The position numbers were made by a program, and so were the translations under genes. Under the pieces are notes generated by a model that worked only from the letters and a program-made list of their open reading frames with translations, ran no database searches and was not told the origin of the DNA. From the NCBI GenBank assembly GCA_039029195.1, contig JBCCGR010000014.1, positions 1 to 64,000 of the forward strand: a DNA stretch of 64,000 nucleotides, written 5' to 3'. Below are positions 24,370 to 31,723 of this stretch, piece by piece. This DNA is from JBCCGR01 sp039029195. GTDB lineage: Bacteria > Pseudomonadota > Alphaproteobacteria > Rhizobiales > Rhizobiaceae. Positions within the stretch are counted from its first letter, which is position 1; every line of letters starts with the position of its first letter.

Positions 24370-26010
24370 ATGACTGATTGCGTCATTGTTGGCGGCGGGC
24401 TTGCCGGGCTGGTTGCGGCGTGTGAACTGGCAGAGCGCGGCAAGACAATCACCCTGCTCGATCAGGAGGGCGAAAACTCCCTTGGTGGACAGGCGTTCTG
24501 GTCGCTGGGTGGCCTGTTCATGATCGATACGCCGGAACAGCGGCGCATGAAAATCTCCGATTCCATCGCGCTGGCCCGCAATGACTGGCTTGGTTCGGCC
24601 CAGTTCGATCGTCCTGAAGACCACTGGCCGCACAAGGTGGCTGAAGCCTATCTGGAATTTGCGGCGGGCGAGATGCGGCCATGGCTGTCGGGTCTTGGGA
24701 TGCGCTGGTTTCCCGTGGTGGGATGGGCAGAGCGTGGCGGCTCTTTTGCCGATGGGCACGGCAACTCAGTTCCACGTTTTCATCTGACCTGGGGCACCGG
24801 GCCTGGTGTGCTCGAACCGTTTGTCAAACGGGTTCAGCAGTTTGCCAACTCAGGACAAATCACGCTGAAGTTTCGTCATCGCGTCACCCGCATTGAGCAA
24901 AGTGCTGGCAAGATCGCTGATGTAAGCGGAGAGGTTCTCGCACCAAGCACAGTTGACCGCGGCGAAAAAAGCAGCCGGGATGTGGTCGATGATTTCCGCA
25001 TCGACTGCGACAACATCATTGTGACATCGGGCGGAATTGGCGGCAATTTTGATCTTGTTCGTCAAAACTGGCCGCAAAACCGATTGGGCCCCGCACCAAA
25101 AAATCTGATCAGCGGCGTACCGGACCACGTGGATGGGCTGATGATCGACATCACAAGACGGGCGGGGGCCGCAATCATCAATGCGGACCGGATGTGGCAC
25201 TATACGGAAGGGGTGAAGAACTGGTCCCCCATCTGGCCCCATCACGGCATCCGCATTTTGCCCGGCCCGTCCTCCATGTGGTTCGACGCGGAGGGAAACC
25301 GGTTTCCAGCACCGTGCCTGCCAGGTTTCGACACCATGTCGACGCTGAAAGCCATCTGTCAGACTGGCTATGACTATTCTTGGTTCGTGCTCACCCAGAA
25401 GGTGATTGAAAAGGAATTCGCTCTTTCGGGCTCGGAACAGAATCCGGATTTTACATCCGGCAGGTGGTCGTCGGTCTTGAAGAGCCGGGTTGGCAAAGGC
25501 GCCCCGGCGCCGGTGGAAGCGTTCAAGGAGAAGGGTGAAGACTTCGTTGTCGCCAACACGCTCGAGCAGCTCGTTTCCGGCATGAACCAGATCGCTGGAG
25601 GCGGGCTGATTGAACTCGAAAAGCTGCGCGCACAAATCGAAGCGCGGGACAGCCAGATCGACAATCCATTCGGCAAGGATGCGCAGGTCACCGCTATTCA
25701 TGGTGCACGAAACTATCGGGGTGACAAGCTAATCCGCACCGCGAAACCGCACAAGTTTCTCGATCCCAAGAATGGCCCGCTGATCGCCGTGCGCCTGAAT
25801 ATCCTCACGCGCAAGACATTGGGTGGCATTCATACCAATCTTGATGCCCAAGTGCTCAATGATGCGGGAGACGTGATCCCCGGACTTTATGCAGCCGGGG
25901 AAGCCGCGGGCTTCGGTGGCGGCGGATATCACGGATACAACGCGCTCGAAGGCACCTTTCTCGGCGGCTGCATCTTTTCCGGCCGTGCTGCCGGGCGTGC
26001 CGCCGGATAA
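24370..26010 (+). CDS. FAD-binding dehydrogenase (fumarate reductase/3-ketosteroid dehydrogenase-like flavoprotein)
   Basis: A 546-residue flavoprotein. The N-terminal dinucleotide motif is IVGGGLAGLVAACELAERG (about 5-23). The C-terminal FAD loop is GLYAAGEAAGFGGGGYHGYNALEGTFLGGC, as in the FAD-binding-2 family that includes fumarate reductase, KstD and urocanate reductase-like enzymes. The middle region has the substrate cap. The substrate cannot be told. ATG 24370 is preferred over GTG 24364 because CAGGAA lies 9 bases before the ATG and only 3 before the GTG. Its stop overlaps the start of the ketopantoate-reductase-like gene by one base (TAATG), so they are translated together. Confidence 0.87.
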   Translation: MTDCVIVGGGLAGLVAACELAERGKTITLLDQEGENSLGGQAFWSLGGLFMIDTPEQRRMKISDSIALARNDWLGSAQFDRPEDHWPHKVAEAYLEFAAGEMRPWLSGLGMRWFPVVGWAERGGSFADGHGNSVPRFHLTWGTGPGVLEPFVKRVQQFANSGQITLKFRHRVTRIEQSAGKIADVSGEVLAPSTVDRGEKSSRDVVDDFRIDCDNIIVTSGGIGGNFDLVRQNWPQNRLGPAPKNLISGVPDHVDGLMIDITRRAGAAIINADRMWHYTEGVKNWSPIWPHHGIRILPGPSSMWFDAEGNRFPAPCLPGFDTMSTLKAICQTGYDYSWFVLTQKVIEKEFALSGSEQNPDFTSGRWSSVLKSRVGKGAPAPVEAFKEKGEDFVVANTLEQLVSGMNQIAGGGLIELEKLRAQIEARDSQIDNPFGKDAQVTAIHGARNYRGDKLIRTAKPHKFLDPKNGPLIAVRLNILTRKTLGGIHTNLDAQVLNDAGDVIPGLYAAGEAAGFGGGGYHGYNALEGTFLGGCIFSGRAAGRAAG

Positions 26011-27026
26011 TGGGTGCGCCACCCAAAATTGGAATTGTTGGGGCCGGATCCATCGGCTGTTATGTGGGTGGCCTGTTGGCGCAGTCGGGTGCTCATCCCC
26101 GGTTTCTGGCCAGGCCACATCAGTTCACGGCACTGCGCGAAAACGGTCTGACGATCTCGTCTCTTTCCGGCGACGAGTATTCGGCGGATTCAGCCCAATT
26201 CGGCGTCAGCGGTGATGTCTCGGATCTGAACGATACCGACATCGTCCTTGTGTGCGTCAAAAGCGGCGACACCGCAGCCGCGGTAGAAGCGTTGCAACCC
26301 CATTTGAAACCTGAGGCGGTGGTGGTGAGCCTGCAAAACGGCATCGACAATGCGGAGACGCTGGCACGGGGCCTGCCGTCACACCAGGTGCTCGCCGGAA
26401 TGGTTGCCTTCAACGTGGTGCAACGCCCACCAACGGGTTTTCACCGGGCGACCGAAGGCGGACTCTATCTTCGAAGGCATGAAGTATCTCAAAAGTTGCA
26501 GCTGCTTCTGCAACGGTCTGATCTGCCAGTCGTTCTGGACACCGACATGAAGGCGGTGCTGTGGTCGAAACTACTTTTGAACCTCAACAACGCGCTCAAT
26601 GCGCTTTCGGGACTCCCGCTGAAGTCCCAGCTTGAGGACCGGTCCTATCGCCGCGTGTTTGCAGCCATGATTGATGAAGCTCTCGCCGTGGTGGCGAAAG
26701 AAGGTGTGATGCCCAAGAAAATCGGCAAGGCGTCGCCCAAGCTGATCTCTCCTATCCTGCGATTGCCTACCCCACTGTTTCGTTTCGTGGCAGGCCAGAT
26801 GCTGAAAATCGACCCAACCGCGCGAACGTCCATGGCCGATGATCTGGAGCAGGGGCGCAAGAGTGAGATTGTCCATCTCAATGGTGCAGTTGTGGCAGCA
26901 GGGCGGCGTCATGGCGTCCCAACACAAGTAAACCAGCGGATTTGCGAACTGACCGTCAAGGCTTTTGCTGCCGGGCGGTCACCGCAAATTTCCGGTGAAC
27001 AGCTCTTGCGAGAGTGTGGCATCTGA
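26010..27026 (+). CDS. 2-dehydropantoate 2-reductase family protein
   Basis: A 338-residue NADPH-dependent reductase of the ApbA/PanE family. The Rossmann motif is GIVGAGSIGCYVGGLLAQSG (about 7-26), CVKSGDTAAA is followed by SLQNGIDNAE, and the C-terminal helical domain has KLLLNLNNALNALSG with the conserved Lys/Asn pair. PanE makes pantoate for CoA synthesis, but this family also includes paralogues acting on other 2-keto acids. Co-translation with an FAD dehydrogenase rather than panB or panC suggests a catabolic paralogue, so no gene symbol is given. The DUF2461 gene follows 32 bases later. Confidence 0.85.
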   Translation: MGAPPKIGIVGAGSIGCYVGGLLAQSGAHPRFLARPHQFTALRENGLTISSLSGDEYSADSAQFGVSGDVSDLNDTDIVLVCVKSGDTAAAVEALQPHLKPEAVVVSLQNGIDNAETLARGLPSHQVLAGMVAFNVVQRPPTGFHRATEGGLYLRRHEVSQKLQLLLQRSDLPVVLDTDMKAVLWSKLLLNLNNALNALSGLPLKSQLEDRSYRRVFAAMIDEALAVVAKEGVMPKKIGKASPKLISPILRLPTPLFRFVAGQMLKIDPTARTSMADDLEQGRKSEIVHLNGAVVAAGRRHGVPTQVNQRICELTVKAFAAGRSPQISGEQLLRECGI

Positions 27027-27058
27027 GGCACGCTTACGTTAATTAACTGAGGTGTAAA

Positions 27059-27745
27059 ATGTCTGACTTTTCAGGGTTTCCGATCGAGACCATCAAGTTC
27101 ATTTCCGGTCTGTCTCAAAACAACTCGAAAGACTGGTTTGAGGCGCATCGCGCCGACTATGACGCGCACTATATCGGCCCGGCAAAGCAGTTTGTTGCCG
27201 CGATGGCGGAACCCCTTTCCAAACTTCATGCGGGTCTTGTTGCCGAACCGCGCGTGAATGGTTCGATCTTTCGCATCAATCGCGACATCCGGTTTTCAAA
27301 GGACAAGACGCCGTACAAGGATCACCTTGATCTGTGGTTCTGGGAAGGCAACCGTAAGGGCGCAATCTCCGGGCTGTTTTTTCGCATTGCCAAGGATCAA
27401 CTCATTCTGGGGGCAGGCGCCCACGGTTTCGACAAGGACCGGCTGGCAAGATTTCGGAATGCCGTGGCAAACACCGGCCAAGGAGATGATCTGCTTGCGC
27501 TGGAGACGTCACTTTCAAGCCAGGGCCTCGAGATGAAGGGCGCGCATTATTCCAAACTTCCAAGGGGGTTTCAGCCGTCAGGAACCGAAACGGACCGGTT
27601 GCTGAAGTTCAATGCGCTCCATGCGGCCTGGCACCTGGATCATCCAGCCGAAATGTCAACGTCGGCGTTTATCGACTATTGCATTGAGAAATGGAAACCA
27701 TTGATCCCACTTCACAAATGGCTGGTCGAAATGGATGAGGCCTGA
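27059..27745 (+). CDS. DUF2461 (TIGR02453) family protein
   Basis: A 228-residue cytoplasmic protein of the DUF2461 family, found widely in bacteria and fungi with no established activity. Signature segments are FISGLSQNNSKDWFEAHRADYD near the N-terminus, then the very conserved RINRDIRFSKDKTPYKDHLDLWF (about 77-98), GLFFRIAKDQLILGAG, and KLPRGF followed by a basic C-terminus. Length is typical. It follows the PanE-like gene by 32 bases and may be in its operon. The ATG at 27059 has GAGGTG about 5 bases upstream. The opposite-strand CoA-binding protein ends 10 bases beyond its stop. Confidence 0.88.
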   Translation: MSDFSGFPIETIKFISGLSQNNSKDWFEAHRADYDAHYIGPAKQFVAAMAEPLSKLHAGLVAEPRVNGSIFRINRDIRFSKDKTPYKDHLDLWFWEGNRKGAISGLFFRIAKDQLILGAGAHGFDKDRLARFRNAVANTGQGDDLLALETSLSSQGLEMKGAHYSKLPRGFQPSGTETDRLLKFNALHAAWHLDHPAEMSTSAFIDYCIEKWKPLIPLHKWLVEMDEA

Positions 27746-27755
27746 CCTCTCTGGA

Positions 27756-28232
27756 TCAAATGCCCAAATGCAGTTTGGGCTTCCAGAACGGGCGAAACAA
27801 TTCGATCTTGGGACAGCGGTTCATCACCACCTTCATGCCGCCATCTTCCGCGATCTTCGCCGCCTCCTTGTTGAAGACGCCGATCTGACCCCAGAGCACT
27901 TTTGCGCCAATCGCAACCGCCTCGCGCGCAACGTCTGGCAGACCTTCAGCGCGCCGAAAAACTTCCACCATATCAACCGGTCGGTCGATGCTCTCCAGTG
28001 ACGGGTAAACCCTGATGCCGCGAATTTCGGTCAAACCGGGGCGAGGGTTCACAGGCACCATGTCGTAACCGGTTTCGTGCAGCACGCGCAGAACGCCATA
28101 GGAGAATTTGGTTTTGTCCGGGCTTGCTCCCACCATCGCGATGGTTTTGACGGTCTTCAGAATTGTCTGGAGATAATCCTCGCTGTAAGGCTCATCATGG
28201 TCGGTGTGATTTAAGTCATCCAACGTCGTCAC
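27756..28232 (-). CDS. CoA-binding domain protein (YccU-like)
   Basis: A 158-residue single-domain Rossmann-fold protein of the CoA-binding family related to the N-terminal domain of succinyl-CoA synthetase alpha. Features are VKTIAMVGASPDKTKFSYGV (about 28-47), VPVNPRPGLTEIRGIRVYPSLESI, VDMVEVFRRAE, LWGQIGVFNKEAAKIAEDGG and the terminal MNRCPKIE. The family is commonly single-domain and its substrate is unknown; CoA or an acyl-CoA is assumed. It is the last gene of a three-gene run (SBP56 homologue, ferredoxin, this gene) joined by 4-base overlaps, so a shared job in sulfur or acyl-CoA chemistry is possible. Confidence 0.88.
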   Translation of the reverse strand: MTTLDDLNHTDHDEPYSEDYLQTILKTVKTIAMVGASPDKTKFSYGVLRVLHETGYDMVPVNPRPGLTEIRGIRVYPSLESIDRPVDMVEVFRRAEGLPDVAREAVAIGAKVLWGQIGVFNKEAAKIAEDGGMKVVMNRCPKIELFRPFWKPKLHLGI

Positions 28233-28615
28233 TCGGTTTTCTCCAAATCTGCCGTTGCTTGAGGCGTTGCAATGTCAGCTTTCAATTCATGCGGCTCTAA
28301 GGGATCAAGAAAAGGGTTCCGGTAGAGCCTGTCGTGGCTTTCCACTCCGATATCAAAGGTGCAATCGCTCAATGGTCGGGCCACGCACAAGATCACATAA
28401 CCATCGCTGATCTGGCGATTGTTGAGCGCGACCTGCGCCTTTTGATTGACTTCACCGTCAATCAGCTTCGCTGCACAGGTGATGCATCCGCCGTACTTGC
28501 AGCCATAGGGCAGATCGACCCCCTGCTCTCGAAGAGAATCCAGCAAGGGCTTTTTGGGATCAACCTCAAACGACGCCCCGTCCCGATTGCGCAGCGTGAT
28601 CGTGTGCGTACTCAT
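28229..28615 (-). CDS. 2Fe-2S plant-type ferredoxin
   Basis: A 128-residue ferredoxin domain protein. The cluster ligands are visible as CKYGGCITC (C-x4-C-x2-C, about 38-46) with the fourth cysteine in ILCVARPLSDC, so the cluster is a plant/mammalian-type [2Fe-2S]. The C-terminal about 35 residues (HDRLYRNPFLDPLEPHEL and on) extend beyond the fold and lack a recognised domain. It is an electron carrier, probably for its operon partner or for a separate oxygenase or dehydrogenase. It overlaps the upstream SBP56 gene and the downstream CoA-binding gene by 4 bases each. Confidence 0.9.
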   Translation of the reverse strand: MSTHTITLRNRDGASFEVDPKKPLLDSLREQGVDLPYGCKYGGCITCAAKLIDGEVNQKAQVALNNRQISDGYVILCVARPLSDCTFDIGVESHDRLYRNPFLDPLEPHELKADIATPQATADLEKTE

Positions 28616-29967
28616 ATCCAGATGTCTGACGTGCAGTCACCGCCGGGATAACGCGTTTCATGGCAACGCGACGGACCGTTGGGTTCCTTGCCGAAGTCGA
28701 CCACAAAATCGGGGTCAATTTCCATGCCTCCGGTCTCGGTGTCACAATTGACCATGAGCATGCAGCCACCATTGGTGCGGATTTCAGGATAAAACTGATT
28801 GTCCCAGGTGGAAAACAGAGATGTCGTGACATAGAGCCGTTTGCCATCCAGCGAGAGCTGGATCATCTGTGGCCCACCTGTGACCCTCACTCCATTCACT
28901 TCTGGTGCCTTGCCCAGAAGCCCACCCATCCAGACCTGGCCGGTGAGTTTGGCATTGTGCGGATCGGAAATATCATACTGACGAATGTCACCATGTAGCC
29001 AGTTGCACAGGTAGAGAAACCGGTCATCCATCGACAGAAGAATGACGGAAATCACGCCCGGCACGGGTATGGGCCATTCGGGATGGGGTTCGTTTTCAAC
29101 ATCAACGATCTTTTCCCACTGCCACTCACCGTCTTCGTCCTTCCACCAGTGAATGATGTTTGCCGACAGCGCTGCGCCCACAAATCCGTGTGTGCTGTCG
29201 GGATCATGGTGGAACCGCACCTCCAGCGGAATGAGGCCATCCTCACCCAGGTAGAAGCTTTGCTTCGGCTCCTTCTTTTCGAAATCCCAAAGGTGGATTT
29301 CCCGGCCATATTTGAGATGCCCGACTTCCTCGAGATCAAACCCGGGCATGAAGGTGTTTGGGGCCGCCCATTCCGATGAAACCATCACATTGTGGCGCGG
29401 CTGGTACCAGAAATCATAGCCGAACTTGACATCGCCCATGGAATTTTCCCACCGGCCAACAATCTCGAAATCCTTGTTGAGATGCAAATAGCCGCCCGGC
29501 GCATTGCCCTGTGCATCACCAAGCATGGAAATGATGATATCGGAGCCCAGACAGTGGACTGTGTGGGGTGCGGACAGGTTGGTCTTCGCCTTGATCTCCG
29601 CGCCTTCAATCACTTTGAATAGCGTTGGGTTGCGTGGATCCGTGCCGCAATCGACGATATGCAGATTGGTGGAGCGAACACCGGGAACGATGAGATATTT
29701 GCGCTCCATTTCAGCGTCACCATGACAAGAGGAGCAAGCGTTCCAACCCATATGGTGCAGTTCATCGCCAATGCCCGGCATCTCCAGCCGCGAAATCACC
29801 TGCGAATAGGTCGGACTGTCCGGGTCCGCATCGATGGTGCAAAGATAGTCTGGTTTCTGGATACCGGTGCCGGTGTAGATCGCAATCGTGTAGAGCAGTT
29901 TTTCCCGAGGCGCTTGCATGGCTTCCGTAGGCGAAGCGTATCCGGGTCCGCAGCAATGATCAGTCAT
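28612..29967 (-). CDS. Selenium-binding protein SBP56 family / methanethiol oxidase homologue
   Basis: A 451-residue seven-bladed propeller-type protein of the SBP56 family, which includes methanethiol oxidase (MtoX; methanethiol to formaldehyde, sulfide and peroxide) and mammalian SELENBP1. Visible signatures are CCGPGYASPTEAM at the start, HHMGWNACSSCHGD (the conserved CSSC segment), VPGVRSTNLHIVDC, HTVHCLGSDI, EWAAPNTFMPGFD, HHDPDSTHGFVG and the C-terminal SRCHETRYPGGDCTSDIW. Start ATG 29967 (MTDHCC) matches family N-termini better than the upstream in-frame start at 30000. No export signal is seen, whereas the Hyphomicrobium MtoX is periplasmic as I recall, so this one may be cytoplasmic. 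It is coupled to a ferredoxin and a CoA-binding protein. Confidence 0.9.
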   Translation of the reverse strand: MTDHCCGPGYASPTEAMQAPREKLLYTIAIYTGTGIQKPDYLCTIDADPDSPTYSQVISRLEMPGIGDELHHMGWNACSSCHGDAEMERKYLIVPGVRSTNLHIVDCGTDPRNPTLFKVIEGAEIKAKTNLSAPHTVHCLGSDIIISMLGDAQGNAPGGYLHLNKDFEIVGRWENSMGDVKFGYDFWYQPRHNVMVSSEWAAPNTFMPGFDLEEVGHLKYGREIHLWDFEKKEPKQSFYLGEDGLIPLEVRFHHDPDSTHGFVGAALSANIIHWWKDEDGEWQWEKIVDVENEPHPEWPIPVPGVISVILLSMDDRFLYLCNWLHGDIRQYDISDPHNAKLTGQVWMGGLLGKAPEVNGVRVTGGPQMIQLSLDGKRLYVTTSLFSTWDNQFYPEIRTNGGCMLMVNCDTETGGMEIDPDFVVDFGKEPNGPSRCHETRYPGGDCTSDIWI

Positions 29968-30076
29968 CGGAAAATTCTCTTGGTGACAGTCTGGCGGCAA
30001 ATCTGCCCTGAATATTTGCCGGAGACCACCCGCAATCGTGATCCTTGGTGTTTAAAGGAAGACGGCGTCCTTCGCG

Positions 30077-31603
30077 TCATTTGCAAAGTATGTTGTATCG
30101 ATCCCGAATTGCAGCGTCGGCACTGGCTGGAATGTAGTCGGGATTGTGGGTTGCCAATATTTCCCGGGCTTTTTCTCGAGCCCGTTGCCAGGCGTCAGGC
30201 GCACCACTTTCGGCCCAGGTTCTGGGCTCATCCCGGTTGGCAAGGTCAGGATAGTAGTAGTCGCGCTGCATGGCATCCAGCGTGGCGCCCTCCCCAAGAA
30301 AATGCCCTTCACCATTGACCGCCGCTTTGATGGCATCAAAGCCCAGCGTTTCCTCAGTAACTTCAACGCCGCGAATCATGCGGTGAACATGGCTCAGCAT
30401 CTCATTGTCGAGAACAAAGGCCTCGAACGAGGCGCCAAGCAGGCTCGCCATCATGCCGGAGGATTCATAGACCATATTGGCGCCGGCCAATCCGGCTGCC
30501 ACCGCGCTCATGGCCTTTTCCGATCCCATCTGGGCATCCACCGCCTTGGCATCGGCCATGGAGCATGCGACGCCGGACGGCAACCCAAGATGATTGGAAA
30601 TCTGGGCAGCAGCGGCGTTGAGAATTGAAATCTCGCCACCACCGCCACTGAACGCTCCTGTACGCAGATCGATGACGAGGGGCCAGTTGGAAAAAATGAC
30701 CGGATAGCCGGGCTCCAGGAGATTGATCATTGCCAGAGCGGCAAGCGTTTCCGCTGTGGTTTGTGCCAACATTCCCGCCAGCGTCGCAGGAGCCGTTGCG
30801 CCTGATTGCGCTGCAATGATGGCGTTAATCGGAACCCGCCGCCGGACACATGCAACGGCGACCTCCCAGGCATCTTCACCGAATTTCAAAGGTGAGATGA
30901 CAGGCGAAATATGTGCCTTACAAAAGGGGCGGGCAGCAAAACGCCCCTCTCCACCAAGCGCCATGTCAAACATATCGATAATCGGGTCCACATGGCTTCC
31001 CAGCGTGAAGCTGGTCCCGACAGGCTTTTGGGTCCCTTTCAACAACGCATAGGCCGTGTTGAGATCGAGATCGAAAATATCCTCAATGTTAGTCGCCACG
31101 CAGCAGCGGGTGAACCAGCTCACATTGTCGAGACGATCAATCAGCCGCGTGAAATCCTGAAGGTCCTGCAACGTTGAAGACCGATAGAGACCGGTGTCCA
31201 TATCAAGGGTTTGCACAGCCGCCCCGCCCGTGCCGAAATAGACCTTGTCACCGCCCAGTTCGAAGTCATGCTGGGCGTCCCGGCCGAAAAAGGTGAAGGA
31301 TTTGGCGGCTCCTTCGACAATCTCCTCCATGAGCGATTGCGAGAAGCACAAACGCCCGGCGGCGCTGAGTGTCGCGCCCCGGTCAAGCGCCAATTGCTCC
31401 AGTCGCTCGGGAACATCGGCCATGCCGATCTCGCTCAGAATTCGATAGGCAATCGCCAGCACCGATTGCAAATCTGTGTCCGACAAGGGGCGAAACTGAC
31501 CGCCCACCTGGCCGGGAGGGCAGGGATTAACTTCCGCCTTTGGCGCGGTTCGTGCCGCGACGCGCGTCCGTCGACCTCCGGCTCTTCCTTTTCCTGGTGC
31601 CAT
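30077..31603 (-). CDS. MttB-family (non-pyrrolysine) methyltransferase
   Basis: A 508-residue member of the trimethylamine methyltransferase (MttB) superfamily without pyrrolysine: the frame is open throughout with no in-frame amber codon. The N-terminus carries the basic RRTRVAARTAPK leader typical of the group. Features include LSDTDLQSVLAIAYRILSEIG, YFGTGGAAVQTLDM, LRTGAFSGGGGEISILNAAAAQ and DYYYPDLANRDEPRTW near the C-terminus. Family knowledge: such homologues transfer a methyl group from quaternary amines such as glycine betaine to a corrinoid protein. None of the partner corrinoid protein, its activase or the acceptor methyltransferase is adjacent. Start ATG 31603 is preferred to TTG 31636. 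The FAD demethylase gene is divergent, 120 bases away. Confidence 0.88.
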   Translation of the reverse strand: MAPGKGRAGGRRTRVAARTAPKAEVNPCPPGQVGGQFRPLSDTDLQSVLAIAYRILSEIGMADVPERLEQLALDRGATLSAAGRLCFSQSLMEEIVEGAAKSFTFFGRDAQHDFELGGDKVYFGTGGAAVQTLDMDTGLYRSSTLQDLQDFTRLIDRLDNVSWFTRCCVATNIEDIFDLDLNTAYALLKGTQKPVGTSFTLGSHVDPIIDMFDMALGGEGRFAARPFCKAHISPVISPLKFGEDAWEVAVACVRRRVPINAIIAAQSGATAPATLAGMLAQTTAETLAALAMINLLEPGYPVIFSNWPLVIDLRTGAFSGGGGEISILNAAAAQISNHLGLPSGVACSMADAKAVDAQMGSEKAMSAVAAGLAGANMVYESSGMMASLLGASFEAFVLDNEMLSHVHRMIRGVEVTEETLGFDAIKAAVNGEGHFLGEGATLDAMQRDYYYPDLANRDEPRTWAESGAPDAWQRAREKAREILATHNPDYIPASADAAIRDRYNILCK

Positions 31604-31723
31604 GCCCCTGCCTGAACTTTCGAATTCTGTTTGCAACTTTAAATGTCGATTTCGCGCAAGCTATGCTTTCCCAATCACGTCATGCAATAAGGAAATTTGT
31701 TTTTTCACACTGGACCATGCTCC

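Noticed and set aside
27762..27780. Bidirectional terminator between the DUF2461 and CoA-binding genes
   Set aside because: GCCCAAA/TTTGGGC pair, but the element lies inside the CoA-binding coding sequence and no T-run follows on either strand.
30077..31603. Pyrrolysine-containing trimethylamine methyltransferase
   Set aside because: The frame is continuous with no in-frame TAG, so this is the non-pyrrolysine MttB branch.
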